The notes below the pieces were generated by a model. That model was not told the origin of the DNA. It ran no database searches and worked only from the letters and a program-made list of their open reading frames with translations. Positions 51,226 to 60,112 of a stretch of DNA of 64,000 nucleotides are shown here, in pieces. A program made the position numbers and the translations under genes. Every line of letters starts with the position of its first letter. Within the stretch, counting starts at the first letter, position 1. The DNA comes from a bacterium (GTDB lineage: Bacteria; Krumholzibacteriota; Krumholzibacteriia; Krumholzibacteriales; Krumholzibacteriaceae), in assembly GCA_020350885.1 (NCBI GenBank), contig CP070727.1, positions 1,654,306-1,718,305 on the forward strand, written 5' to 3'.

Positions 51226-51903
51226 ATGGAAAACCTTAAAAAAACGTTTATATCAAACGGGATCAGATACATAGCCATCGAGGGGAATATCGGTGCCGGC
51301 AAGACAACCCTCTCGCGGCTCATCGCCGAATCTGCAGGCGCGAAGCTTTTCCTCGAAGAGGTGGATGACAATCCCTTCATAGAGCGATTCTACGAAGACA
51401 TGCGCGGTTATGCGTTCCAGGTTCAGATTTTCTTTCTACTCAACCGCTACCGACAGCAGATGACCATTGCCCAGCAGGATCTCTTCACCGATCTGCTCGT
51501 GGCCGATTACCTCTTTGCAAAGGACTCCATATATGCGCACGCCGTCCTGGAGGATGACGAGCTCGTGCTCTACAGCAGGTTGCACGCGTTGCTCGAGGGA
51601 AAGATCACCCGTCCCGATCTCGTCATCTATCTTCAGGCCAATCCCGAGGTGCTTCTGGACAGGATCAGGAAGCGGGGGAGGAGCTTTGAACGGGTTATCA
51701 CCGACGATTACCTGGTGGGATTGAACGAGGCGTTCAATCATTTCTTCTTTCATTACGATGAATCACCACTGCTGATCGTGAATACCGACAGGTTGGATTT
51801 TACTGATAGCAGGGAGCACCTCATGGACCTCCTGTCCAGGATCTCGCGGAAGTTCGAAGGGACACGGTATTACGTTCCCTCGTGGGAGGATGACCAGCGA
51901 TGA
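51226..51903 (+). CDS. Deoxynucleoside kinase (dGK/dCK-like)
   Basis: This P-loop kinase phosphorylates deoxynucleosides in salvage. The 225-aa protein from ATG 51226 has the Walker A loop IEGNIGAGKTTL, NPFIERFYEDMRGYAFQVQ, the DLLVADYLFAKDSIYA segment in place of the usual DRS region, and the lid DRIRKRGRSFE. A TTG at 51190 is possible but looks more like a -35 box. It lies between folK and panB, an order known from other bacteria, and overlaps panB by 4 bases. Base specificity cannot be read from the sequence. Confidence 0.88.
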   Translation: MENLKKTFISNGIRYIAIEGNIGAGKTTLSRLIAESAGAKLFLEEVDDNPFIERFYEDMRGYAFQVQIFFLLNRYRQQMTIAQQDLFTDLLVADYLFAKDSIYAHAVLEDDELVLYSRLHALLEGKITRPDLVIYLQANPEVLLDRIRKRGRSFERVITDDYLVGLNEAFNHFFFHYDESPLLIVNTDRLDFTDSREHLMDLLSRISRKFEGTRYYVPSWEDDQR

Positions 51904-52763
51904 GGAAGAAGATCACGAAGAGCACCCTGATCAATATGAAACGGCGAGGTGAGAAGATTGCCGCAATCACCTCGTACGACTTCCTTTCGACCAAGATCAT
52001 CGATGAGAGCGGTGTCGATCTCATCCTGGTCGGTGACTCCCTTGGCATGGTCATACTTGGTTACGACAATACGTTACCGGTCACGATGGAGGAGATTATA
52101 CATCACCTCAAGGCGGTATCCCGAGCCAAGCCCGGGGCCATGGTCGCCGGCGATCTGCCGTTCATGTCCTACCAGGCGAGTGTCGAGGATGCGGTCCGTA
52201 ATGCGGGCCGCCTGGTAAAGGATGGGGGAGCGGAAAGTGTCAAGCTCGAGGGCGGGCAGCAGTACGTTCCGGTGATCGAGGCTATACTGAAGGCCTCGAT
52301 TCCCGTGCTGGGCCATCTCGGACTCACCCCGCAGTCACTCCACCAGTTCGGTGGATACAAGGTGCAGGGAAAGGACAGGGCATCCGCCGACCGGCTTTTC
52401 AACGATGCCCTGTGTCTAGAACGGGCCGGTTGCTTCGCCATCGTACTCGAGTGCATTCCTTGGCAGCTCGCAAAACGAATCACAGAGGCGGTATCTATTC
52501 CGACGATAGGAATCGGGGCGGGTCCGTACTGCGACGGCCAGGTTCTTGTCGTCAACGATATGTTGGGGATACACGTCCATCCCCTCCCCCGGTTCGTCAA
52601 GAAGTACGAGGACATGGGATCGCGTATCGGCAAAGCCGTCTCGGCATATGTGGACGATGTGAAGAACGGTCGGTTTCCGGAGCCCGAACACAGTTATTCC
52701 TCCGGGACCGGCGAGAATGACAATCCGAAGGAACTGCATGAAATGGGTGAAGACGCCGGCTGA
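51900..52763 (+). CDS. panB: 3-methyl-2-oxobutanoate hydroxymethyltransferase
   Basis: PanB adds a one-carbon unit from methylene-tetrahydrofolate to alpha-ketoisovalerate, the first step to pantothenate. The 287-aa protein has ITSYDFLSTKIIDESGVDLILVGDSLGMV, written here as two parts TSYDF and VGDSLGMV, plus GHLGLTPQS and GIGAGPYCDGQVLV. It needs folate, which fits the folB-folK neighbours. It overlaps panC by 26 bases. Confidence 0.96.
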   Translation: MRKKITKSTLINMKRRGEKIAAITSYDFLSTKIIDESGVDLILVGDSLGMVILGYDNTLPVTMEEIIHHLKAVSRAKPGAMVAGDLPFMSYQASVEDAVRNAGRLVKDGGAESVKLEGGQQYVPVIEAILKASIPVLGHLGLTPQSLHQFGGYKVQGKDRASADRLFNDALCLERAGCFAIVLECIPWQLAKRITEAVSIPTIGIGAGPYCDGQVLVVNDMLGIHVHPLPRFVKKYEDMGSRIGKAVSAYVDDVKNGRFPEPEHSYSSGTGENDNPKELHEMGEDAG

Positions 52764-53640
52764 GGTGCATGCGGTCGTTGCGGAGTTGCGGTGTGAGGGG
52801 AAACGGGTCGGATTGGTTCCGACGATGGGTGCGCTACACGAGGGGCATCTGAGCCTCGTCCGCCTCGCACGATCGAGGGCGGATCTGGTTGTCGTCTCCG
52901 TCTTCGTCAATCCCAAGCAGTTCGGTCCGGGGGAGGATTATACACGCTACCCGCGTGAGATCGACCGTGACAGCGAAGTTCTTGCATCGAACGGCTGTGA
53001 TGTGCTCTTCGCTCCGTCGGTCGAGTGCATGTACTCCGTGTCCGATAGAACGAGAATTCATGTAACGGATCTCTCCGAGCCGCTTTGCGGAGAATCGAGA
53101 CCGGGTCATTTCGACGGTGTCGCACTCGTTGTAGCCAAACTCTTCAACATCGTCCGCCCCGATGTGGCCGTGTTCGGCCAGAAGGATGCGCAGCAGGCCG
53201 TGATCATTCAGCGGATGACTGCAGATCTCGATTACCCGATCCGTATCGTAATCGGACCGACGGTACGTGAACCCGATGGCCTTGCCATGAGTTCGAGGAA
53301 CAGTTTCCTGAGCGGTGACGAGCGGAAACGGGCAATGGCGCTCTTCGGGGCGCTGGGCGAAGCCCGCCGTATGATCACCTCCGGTGAGCGGGACGCTGTG
53401 AAGATCAGGGCTGCCATGCACCGTGTTATGACGGAGGCGGGTATCGACGTGGAGTACGCCGATGTAGTCGAAGGGGCCACTATGAAACCGAAAGACAGGA
53501 TCGAGGGGACATTACTGCTGGCGGTTGCCGGCCGGCTGGGGGGTACGCGTCTCATCGATAACATGGCACTCAGGATCGATGGGGATGAGATCGGGGAAGT
53601 GGTGTTGGAATTTCCCGAGTGGAGTATGTATGACTCGTGA
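52738..53640 (+). CDS. panC: Pantothenate synthetase
   Basis: PanC joins pantoate and beta-alanine with ATP. From ATG 52738 it is 300 aa, with VPTMGALHEGHLSLVR, VFVNPKQFGPGEDY, FGQKDAQQ and MSSRNSFLS, the standard signature series. An earlier in-frame ATG at 52717 lies deeper in panB and has no better ribosome site. Its stop overlaps the next gene by 11 bases. panD (beta-alanine supply) is not in the window. Confidence 0.96.
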   Translation: MKWVKTPAEVHAVVAELRCEGKRVGLVPTMGALHEGHLSLVRLARSRADLVVVSVFVNPKQFGPGEDYTRYPREIDRDSEVLASNGCDVLFAPSVECMYSVSDRTRIHVTDLSEPLCGESRPGHFDGVALVVAKLFNIVRPDVAVFGQKDAQQAVIIQRMTADLDYPIRIVIGPTVREPDGLAMSSRNSFLSGDERKRAMALFGALGEARRMITSGERDAVKIRAAMHRVMTEAGIDVEYADVVEGATMKPKDRIEGTLLLAVAGRLGGTRLIDNMALRIDGDEIGEVVLEFPEWSMYDS

Positions 53641-54400
53641 CCGGAATCTGGTGGCGTTGGTCCTGGCGGCGGGCGAAGGGACGAGGATGAAGTCCCCGCT
53701 GGCGAAGGTCCTCCATACTGTGTGCGGGAGACCGATGATCCGTTACGTACTGGATACCGTCCGTTCGATTTCCCCCGCCCGGATCCTTGTCGTTGTCGGG
53801 CATCAGGCCGACGCCGTGAGGGAAGAGCTCACGGGAGAAGCGGTCGAATTCGTCATTCAGACCGAACGGCTCGGCACGGGGCATGCGGTGATGATGGCGG
53901 AACCGGCGCTCCGTGGGTATTCGGGAACCATCATCGCCCTCAACGGTGATACACCGCTTCTCAAGCCGGCAACCCTGGACGGCCTTCTGCAGTTTCATTG
54001 GGACCGGGCGGCATCGGCGACGGTACTTTCGGCGCTCCTCGATGATCCGCAAGGGTACGGGCGCATCGTGCGTGATGATAGTGGCCGGCTTCTTCGCATC
54101 GTCGAGCATCGCGATGCTACAGAGGCGCAGCGTTCTATCAATGAGATCAATAGCGGTATCTTCTGCTTCGAGAGTGATGAGCTCTTTGAGACGCTGCCGA
54201 AATTGAGCAGGAGAAACGTGCAGGGGGAATACTACATTACGGATGTTATTGAGCTCCTGCGGGAGCAGGGTGCCCCGGTGGCCATCTACCGGAGCGAACA
54301 GAAGGAAGAAGTGTTGGGTATCAACGATACGGGACAGCTCGAAGCTGCTGAGAGGTCGATGATCGGCGATGGACAGGATATACGCACCATGGAGGAGTAA
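53630..54400 (+). CDS. GlmU-type UDP-GlcNAc pyrophosphorylase domain without acetyltransferase half
   Basis: The 256-aa protein matches the N-terminal uridylyltransferase half of GlmU. It has LVLAAGEGTRMKSPLAKVLH, QTERLGTGHAVMMAEPAL, ALNGDTPLL, GYGRIVRD, EINSGIFCF and YYITDVIELL. GlmU is normally about 455 aa with a left-handed helix acetyltransferase domain; here the frame stops after the linker region. The gene would therefore make UDP-GlcNAc from GlcNAc-1-P only, or serve another nucleotide-sugar. ATG 53630 overlaps panC, and the HIT gene starts inside its end. Confidence 0.85.
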   Translation: MTRDRNLVALVLAAGEGTRMKSPLAKVLHTVCGRPMIRYVLDTVRSISPARILVVVGHQADAVREELTGEAVEFVIQTERLGTGHAVMMAEPALRGYSGTIIALNGDTPLLKPATLDGLLQFHWDRAASATVLSALLDDPQGYGRIVRDDSGRLLRIVEHRDATEAQRSINEINSGIFCFESDELFETLPKLSRRNVQGEYYITDVIELLREQGAPVAIYRSEQKEEVLGINDTGQLEAAERSMIGDGQDIRTMEE

Positions 54401-54860
54401 GTATTTTTCGTTGCCGCACGAGGAGGGCTGCCTCTTCTGCCGTCTTCAGCAGGCGGAGCGCGATGAGGAGATTGGGATCCTGAGACGTGGCGCACATTGG
54501 TACGTGGTTTTGAACATCTTTCCCTATACGAATGGGCACATCATGGTTGTGGCGGTACGTCACATCGAACGTCTCGGTGAAATGACGCCGGAGGAGGGAG
54601 CGGAACTTGTCTCGCTCCTCGCCGTGAGCGAGCGGGCGATTGATGAAGTCTATCGGCCAGAGGGGCTCAATATCGGGGTCAACAGGGGGGTCAGCGCCGG
54701 GGCAGGTGTCGTGGGCCATCTGCACTTTCATCTCTGTCCGAGATGGCCGGGGGACACGAACTTCATGACGGCGATTTCCGAGACGAGGGTCGTCTCAGAA
54801 GATCTCGAGGCGAGCTACCTGAAGCTCAAACCGCACTTCGAAGACGAGGACCGCCTGTAG
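54369..54860 (+). CDS. HIT-family nucleotide hydrolase or phosphorylase
   Basis: The 163-aa protein has the histidine-triad motif as H117-L-H119-F-H121 in GHLHFHLCPRW. An N-terminal CLFC pair and the VVLNIFPYTNGHIMVVAVRH segment are typical of the bacterial Ap4A-phosphorylase-like HIT group. These enzymes act on dinucleoside polyphosphates or nucleotide conjugates. It overlaps the preceding GlmU-type gene by 32 bases. Confidence 0.9.
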   Translation: MDRIYAPWRSKYFSLPHEEGCLFCRLQQAERDEEIGILRRGAHWYVVLNIFPYTNGHIMVVAVRHIERLGEMTPEEGAELVSLLAVSERAIDEVYRPEGLNIGVNRGVSAGAGVVGHLHFHLCPRWPGDTNFMTAISETRVVSEDLEASYLKLKPHFEDEDRL

Positions 54861-54876
54861 GGCCGTTGAATGATCA

Positions 54877-55344
54877 GTGTATCCACCTTACCGGTTGTCT
54901 CGGAAAGGCTTACGGACGGTGGGCGGAAGAAAGCGTACAGAGAGGAAGCACCGGGGTATCGGAATCGTCCTGACGATTATGTGTTGTGCGATCCTATTTT
55001 CTCTTTACGTGAGATATTTTCTAGGCGAGCGGGAACGTACGTTAAGCGATGTACATCTTCAGATAGAGGTTCTAAACGGCACCGGCGAATCCGGGCTGGC
55101 AATGCAGACCGCCGCGGGGCTTCGAAGGATGGGGATCGATGTGCTGATAGTCGGCGACGCCGAGAGTTTCGATTTCGAGCATTCGCTACTCATCGACCGG
55201 AAGGGTAATCCCGCACTGGTCCGAAAGCTCTCTCGGCTCATCGGTTGCCCGCGCGTGCTTCAGCAGATTCAGGAACGTCCTCTGGTTGACGCCACGCTGA
55301 TCGTCGGTGAAGACAGCGGTGACCTGAAGATCGGCGGCAGGTAG
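54877..55344 (+). CDS. LytR_C-domain membrane protein
   Basis: The 155-aa protein has a basic N-terminus, one membrane helix at about 29-49 (GIVLTIMCCAILFSLYVRYFL), and a C-terminal LytR_C-like domain beginning LQIEVLNGTGESGLAMQTAAGL. The last part, VDATLIVGEDSGDL, is the typical end. The domain often follows LytR-CpsA-Psr ligases, but here it stands alone. The start is uncertain: GTG 54877, TTG 54895 and GTG 54919 are all in frame and none has a strong ribosome site. Confidence 0.75.
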   Translation: MYPPYRLSRKGLRTVGGRKRTERKHRGIGIVLTIMCCAILFSLYVRYFLGERERTLSDVHLQIEVLNGTGESGLAMQTAAGLRRMGIDVLIVGDAESFDFEHSLLIDRKGNPALVRKLSRLIGCPRVLQQIQERPLVDATLIVGEDSGDLKIGGR

Positions 55345-55396
55345 CCTATTTACGAGAGGAAGGTTTTCCTGCTATACTAATCGAGGGGGTGTTTGG

Positions 55397-55666
55397 GTGC
55401 CCGCGAAGAGACGAATGGGAATCGTCGCTCTCGTGTTCTTTCTCGGTGTCGTGCTCGGGAGTGTCGTGGGAGAGGTGATCGGGCTCATCCTGCCCGAAGA
55501 CAACATGATCAGGAAGCTTTTCGTTTCCGGCAAGGAGTTCGTTGTCGGTCCCATAACCGTGGATTTGATCGTGTTCGGGTTTACGATTGGTTTTTCACTG
55601 AAGGTAAACCTCGTGAGTGTTCTCGGGATCGTGCTGGTCGCGTTCCTGTTACGATTGTATGTTTAG
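55397..55666 (+). CDS. DUF4321 membrane protein
   Basis: The 89-aa protein has two hydrophobic stretches: VALVFFLGVVLGSVVGEVIGL at the start and SVLGIVLVAFLLRLYV at the end. PITVDLIVFGFTIGFSLKVNL lies between them, the pattern of DUF4321. It begins with GTG after GAGGGGGTG and lies 17 bases before tatA. The function of the family is unknown; its steady position next to tat or division genes is the only hint. Confidence 0.75.
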   Translation: MPAKRRMGIVALVFFLGVVLGSVVGEVIGLILPEDNMIRKLFVSGKEFVVGPITVDLIVFGFTIGFSLKVNLVSVLGIVLVAFLLRLYV

Positions 55667-55683
55667 CATGGAGGGACGAGCAT

Positions 55684-55932
55684 ATGATAGCTGATCTGCT
55701 GACGGTTTGTAGTCAACCACGATTATTGATGATCGGTCCGCTCGGCTGGTCGGAGCTTCTGATTATCCTGTTTCTCGTATTGCTGTTCTTCGGTCCCCGG
55801 CGGCTCCCCGAAGTGGCCGAGGCGATCGGCAGGTCGATCAAGAGGTTCAAGAAGGCCTCGCGCGATATCAAGGAAGAGATCGAATCGCACGCCAAGGATG
55901 AAATCACGGAAGGTGAAGACAAGAAGGGCTAG
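55684..55932 (+). CDS. tatA: Sec-independent translocase component TatA/TatE
   Basis: TatA forms the pore part of the twin-arginine export system for folded proteins. The 82-aa protein has the short hydrophobic helix LGWSELLIILFLVLLFFGP, then RRLPEVAEAIGRSIKRFKKA as amphipathic helix and an acidic, basic-rich tail. ATG 55684 follows GGAGGG. No tatC lies in the window. Its stop codon and the convergent ppiD stop share the palindrome CTAG (55929-55932). Confidence 0.92.
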   Translation: MIADLLTVCSQPRLLMIGPLGWSELLIILFLVLLFFGPRRLPEVAEAIGRSIKRFKKASRDIKEEIESHAKDEITEGEDKKG

Positions 55933-57725
55933 TCGAGAGTCCGCTCACGCATATCGACGACGTCCACATCTTTCCTGACGGACTCGTACCATCCCGCCAT
56001 GATACGCGAAGCCCGCTCGCCTCTGAGTCTATTGAGAATCTCCACTCTCCTGTTTGCATATTCGTTCATATCAGGCTCGCTTCTCTCGGTGACCCTGAGC
56101 AGGTAGAAGTAGTCGCGTTCCTGTATGGGCGGGCTGAGCTCGCCGGCGGGAAGTACATGTGCCGCCATGGCAAACGTCGTGTTCACACCGACCCCCGGTA
56201 TTGCATCGTTCCGTCTGAATGGCGGCGTTTCCTGGACCTCGAATCCGTGCGCACGTGCAACGGTGCTGAAATCCCCTCCGGAGACCGTTTCCTTGCGTAT
56301 CCCCTCGGCAATGGTTCTGGTCCCCTCGACTTCGTGCTCTCTTCGAATCCGGTCCGCAAGGAGCAGGCGCACATCCTCGAGTGGCTTTGCGCGTTCAGGT
56401 ATCTCCTTCAGTACCTTCACGAAGTAAATCGCATCCTTTGTCTCGATTGCAGAGCTGATCGATCCCGGCTTGTGGTTGAATGTAAAGTTGATCACGCGGG
56501 GCAAGTAGCCGAGATCCTTGATAAAGGCACCTCGAGTGAAGGGGGACGGTTCCTTGATAGTAAGGCCGAAGGTTGCGGCTGCCTGTTCGAATCCCTCTTT
56601 TTGTATCGCGTCCCGTAGATCCCTGAGTACGCTGGCGAGGGAATCGATTGTCTCGTATCCCGGTTCGACCTTAATGAGGATGTGGCGTGCGTGTACTTTC
56701 TCCACCTCGTCCTCGGTCTTTTTCTCCTCGACTCGGATGAGATGGTAGCCATACTGGCTCCGCACCGGCTCGCTGAGCTCCCCTGCGGGCAGAGTGAAGG
56801 CGACGTTCTCGAACTCCTCGACCATCTCCCCCCGGGCGAAGAATCCGAGATCCCCCCCCCGCTCGGCGGAGAGGTTATCGTCGGATTCGTCCTGTGCGGC
56901 TTCGGCGAAATCCTTACCGGCGAGTATCGCTTCCCGAATCTCGAGGAGTCGCTCCAGGGCTTCCGCCTCATCCGCCGCGGTCGGTTCCTTCTTCATCTCT
57001 ATGGCCGTGATCTGGCGCATGACGGGCTCTGTGTAGTCGTCTTTGTGTTCCTCGTAATACTGTGCTATCTCGTCATCGGTCGGCTCGTACGGCGGCTCTT
57101 CCGTCTGAACGGGCATCTTTATATAGGAAGCCTTTATCTGAACGTTCTCCTTCTTGAACTCTTCGAGCACCTCGCGTTCGGGGATGTGGACCTGTGCAGC
57201 GAGCATCGCTTCGAACTTCAGCTCCGGCAGAATGCTTCGGCCCCAACGTTCGAGCTGGCTCCAATCGGCTTCGGGATCCGCGAGGGCCTTGAGGTAGGCC
57301 TGGTAGTCGAACGTACCCTCCTCGTTCGTGAAGACCTGCTGCAACGATGGATGGGGGTTGCGCCTGAGGAAGGAGACCAGTTCGTTATCGGTCACGATGA
57401 TGTTGAGTCGCGTCAGCTCTTTCGACAGCAGATACTTCTGAATCACCATTTCCCACGCCTGTTCCGCAAGCATGAGGTATTCCGATTCGCTGAGGGTGTA
57501 ATCCTCCCCCCGCTGCATCTTCATCTGGTTGTAGAGCTCGGTGAAGAGGTTTGAGTATGTTCTCCGGTATATATTTTGACCTTCAATAGTACCGACTATC
57601 TCGGGGTCCTGGCCTTCCTCGCCTGTTCGAAGGTTCATCCCCCATACGGCAAAGATCGATACGACAAACGCGACGACTACGATCCAGAGGATCGTCTTCG
57701 TCCGTTCTCTCATCTGTTTCAGCAT
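55929..57725 (-). CDS. Periplasmic peptidyl-prolyl isomerase, PpiD/SurA-like
   Basis: The 598-aa protein has a cytoplasmic start, a membrane helix at about 12-30 (ILWIVVVAFVVSIFAVWGM), a SurA_N-like chaperone region, and parvulin-type rotamase units. The clearest parvulin unit contains SDDNLSAERGGDLGFFARGEMV and VRSQYGYHLIRVEEKK; a second, more diverged one begins ARHILIKVEPG. This is the PpiD layout, a periplasm-facing folding helper at the SecYEG exit. A G9 tract lies in the parvulin GGDLG codons. It converges on tatA. Confidence 0.88.
   Translation of the reverse strand: MLKQMRERTKTILWIVVVAFVVSIFAVWGMNLRTGEEGQDPEIVGTIEGQNIYRRTYSNLFTELYNQMKMQRGEDYTLSESEYLMLAEQAWEMVIQKYLLSKELTRLNIIVTDNELVSFLRRNPHPSLQQVFTNEEGTFDYQAYLKALADPEADWSQLERWGRSILPELKFEAMLAAQVHIPEREVLEEFKKENVQIKASYIKMPVQTEEPPYEPTDDEIAQYYEEHKDDYTEPVMRQITAIEMKKEPTAADEAEALERLLEIREAILAGKDFAEAAQDESDDNLSAERGGDLGFFARGEMVEEFENVAFTLPAGELSEPVRSQYGYHLIRVEEKKTEDEVEKVHARHILIKVEPGYETIDSLASVLRDLRDAIQKEGFEQAAATFGLTIKEPSPFTRGAFIKDLGYLPRVINFTFNHKPGSISSAIETKDAIYFVKVLKEIPERAKPLEDVRLLLADRIRREHEVEGTRTIAEGIRKETVSGGDFSTVARAHGFEVQETPPFRRNDAIPGVGVNTTFAMAAHVLPAGELSPPIQERDYFYLLRVTERSEPDMNEYANRRVEILNRLRGERASRIMAGWYESVRKDVDVVDMRERTLD
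56852..56860 (-). repeat. G9 homopolymer inside the ppiD-like gene
   Basis: Nine C residues on the + strand (56852-56860) read as nine G on the coding strand, across the R-G-G-D codons of the conserved parvulin GGDLG. Slippage by one base would truncate the protein in the middle. Confidence 0.7.
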
Positions 57726-57870
57726 GCCTGTATATCCCTTTCAAAAGTAACCACTTTATCATGTGAAAACAACCGTAAGGCCTAGATAACATATCACAAT
57801 GGCCGCATGTATGCAAATTTTTTAAGAGTCGTTGACAGCAGCTTAGAGCCGGTGGTACTGTGCACGGGAC
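57726..57870. other. Divergent gap between ppiD-like and M23 peptidase genes
   Basis: This 145-base gap separates two genes read outward. For the M23 gene, TTGACA at 57832-57837 is followed after 18 bases by TACTGT at 57856-57861, but that leaves almost no leader. I see no clear box for the minus-strand gene. Confidence 0.35.
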
Positions 57871-60096
57871 ATGAAAGCAAGACCGCTTCCGATCCTGTTG
57901 CTGCTGTTATTTGTCTCCGTCTCTGCTGCTCGCTCCGAGATATACCTCTGGCCGCTTTATGGGGCGAGACGACTCAGTTCCACCTTCGGCGAGTATCGCC
58001 GGGGGCACTATCACGCCGGAATCGATATCAGGACCGGGGGGCGGGTGGGGCTCCCCTGCCTGGCGGTGGGGAACGGGTATGTAAGCCGAATCAAGATCGC
58101 ACCATACGGCTACGGCAAGGCCGTCTACCTGAGGTTAGACGACGGGCTGACCGCGGTGTATGCGCATATAGACAGTTTCAACCGGCTGCTGGATTCACTC
58201 ACCTATGACTATCGTCTCGCACGGGAGACCTCCTGGTGCGATATCACGTTTCCGGAAGGCCGGTACGTGATTGCCGTCGGAGAGACCCTGTGTTATACGG
58301 GTGAGACCGGCACATCGGCTCCCCATCTGCACTTCGAATTGCGGGACGAACGTGAGCGGCCCTTCAATCCTCTCGAGAGGCTGTATGCAGTTCCGGACGA
58401 ATATCCTCCGATCATATCCGGACTCGAGGTCGTTCCGCTCGAACGGGGCAGCATCGTGGAGAACAGCCCGCATCGTACGTGCCATCTCTTTCGTGCCTCC
58501 AGCGGAAATCGCTTTCATCTCGAGGATACCTTGCACCTCGACGGCAGGTTCGGATTCGGAGTGACGTCATGGGACGAGCAGGGCTATGGCCGCTACCACA
58601 TGGCTCCGTTTTCGATCGAGTTGTCGATCGACGGAAGGCGCCTCTACCGTCTCGCCAATACCACGTTTTCCTACGCCCAGACCGGACAGATCACTTTGGA
58701 GTACGATCTCCTCGGCGAAGGTGTGGCGGGACGTTACATCTTGTTGTACCCACAGGCTGTTCAGTCGGTGCCGGGCCGGGAGGGTCAGGGTGCCATCCGC
58801 AACGAGGGTGACGGCGTGGGTAACATGCGTCTCGGTCCGGGCAAACACAGGGGCGAGATTCTCGTTACGGACGCCTCGGGTAACGAATCCCGTGCCTCAT
58901 TCATCTTTGTGCTCCACAGCTACCCGGAAGTCCAGACGATGCGGAAGCTCGCTGCGGCTCGTGAGGTGGTGCTCGGGGCATACGATCCCGACGGGGGAAC
59001 GGTTCGAGGAAGGCTGTTCGAATCACTCGATGGCGGCGGAAGCTGGCGTGCGATAGAACTCAATCCATTCGGTAAGTATATGCGGGGATTCGGCAGTCTT
59101 GAGGAGGATCCCGTATATCGGTACGAAGCCGAGGACGATGAGGGAGCCGTAGCACTCCGTTACTTCGCCACGCCGCGTACACTTCGGGCGGGCCAGGAGG
59201 TATTCTGCGAGTGCAGAGCGGAAGGCGGCGGGGAAGCATTGGTACTGCGTATCTTCACGAATCGTTTCCTGTCCGCACCCCCCGTTGTCGAGCGGATCGG
59301 CACCGGATCGGCGGATACCGCTGCCGTATATCAACTCGGACCGCAGGAGTATTCCGTTTTCTTCGAACATACAACACTCACGGACGGCATAAATGTCTTC
59401 AGGATATCGGGGACCGACTACAGGGGCTATGCGCTGGCAAGCATCACTGCACTGAGGTGTTTCGTTCTCGAAACCGGCAAGCGTGTCGCCTGGAACATGG
59501 ACAGCATCTCCGTGACGCTGGAGGCTGTGCAGGTGCGACAGCCGGTCGTATGCCTGGTACGTGAGGTACCGCCCACCGGCATCGTGACGACGGCGTTGAA
59601 GGTACACTCTGCCTCCTTCAGGATCGACGTATCCGAGCGGTATCTTGCGAGGCCGCTGAAGCTGCACTGTGATCCCGGCCCGGGGGTCGGTCTGTTCAGG
59701 TTGAAGAACGGTACAGAATGGGAATGTGTCGGCGTTCCCGAACGCGAGGGTGGGTATGCCAAGGTCGATCTGAGTGGTGTCTACGCATTCTTCCTCGACG
59801 GACTCCCGCCCCATATGAAGCAGGTGGAGGTGACCGAGGAGAGGCACGGGAGCGGCTTCTTCAGGCGCCGCAGGTATTACGTACCCGTCATAGAGCAGGG
59901 GAGTGGAATAGACCCCTACTCGTCCAGGGCGCTGTTGGATGGGAAGAGAGTCGTATGCGAGTGGGATGAATTCAGGGAACGCATCGAAATTCCCATTCCC
60001 GCATCGATTGTTCCCCGTCCGGTTTCGTTGCGGGTCGAGGTCAGCGATCGGGCCGGAAATTCGAGTGTTGGCGAGTTCACCTTTGTGATACAATAG
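57871..60096 (+). CDS. M23-family metallopeptidase with long beta-rich C-terminal part
   Basis: The 741-aa protein has a signal peptide (ILLLLLFVSVSAARS) and then a LytM/M23 domain: first zinc motif HYHAGIDI, the YAHID segment, and HLHFEL with the HxH pair. Such enzymes cleave peptidoglycan cross-bridges or act as activators. After about residue 180 there are some 560 residues of strand-rich sequence without a clear family, including GGEILVTDASGNESRASFIFVLH-like Ig elements (abbreviated VTDASGNESRASF). It is much longer than simple M23 proteins. It lies between ppiD and dnaE and is probably periplasmic. Confidence 0.85.
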   Translation: MKARPLPILLLLLFVSVSAARSEIYLWPLYGARRLSSTFGEYRRGHYHAGIDIRTGGRVGLPCLAVGNGYVSRIKIAPYGYGKAVYLRLDDGLTAVYAHIDSFNRLLDSLTYDYRLARETSWCDITFPEGRYVIAVGETLCYTGETGTSAPHLHFELRDERERPFNPLERLYAVPDEYPPIISGLEVVPLERGSIVENSPHRTCHLFRASSGNRFHLEDTLHLDGRFGFGVTSWDEQGYGRYHMAPFSIELSIDGRRLYRLANTTFSYAQTGQITLEYDLLGEGVAGRYILLYPQAVQSVPGREGQGAIRNEGDGVGNMRLGPGKHRGEILVTDASGNESRASFIFVLHSYPEVQTMRKLAAAREVVLGAYDPDGGTVRGRLFESLDGGGSWRAIELNPFGKYMRGFGSLEEDPVYRYEAEDDEGAVALRYFATPRTLRAGQEVFCECRAEGGGEALVLRIFTNRFLSAPPVVERIGTGSADTAAVYQLGPQEYSVFFEHTTLTDGINVFRISGTDYRGYALASITALRCFVLETGKRVAWNMDSISVTLEAVQVRQPVVCLVREVPPTGIVTTALKVHSASFRIDVSERYLARPLKLHCDPGPGVGLFRLKNGTEWECVGVPEREGGYAKVDLSGVYAFFLDGLPPHMKQVEVTEERHGSGFFRRRRYYVPVIEQGSGIDPYSSRALLDGKRVVCEWDEFRERIEIPIPASIVPRPVSLRVEVSDRAGNSSVGEFTFVIQ

Positions 60097-60112
60097 ATCC
60101 CCGTGATGAGGG

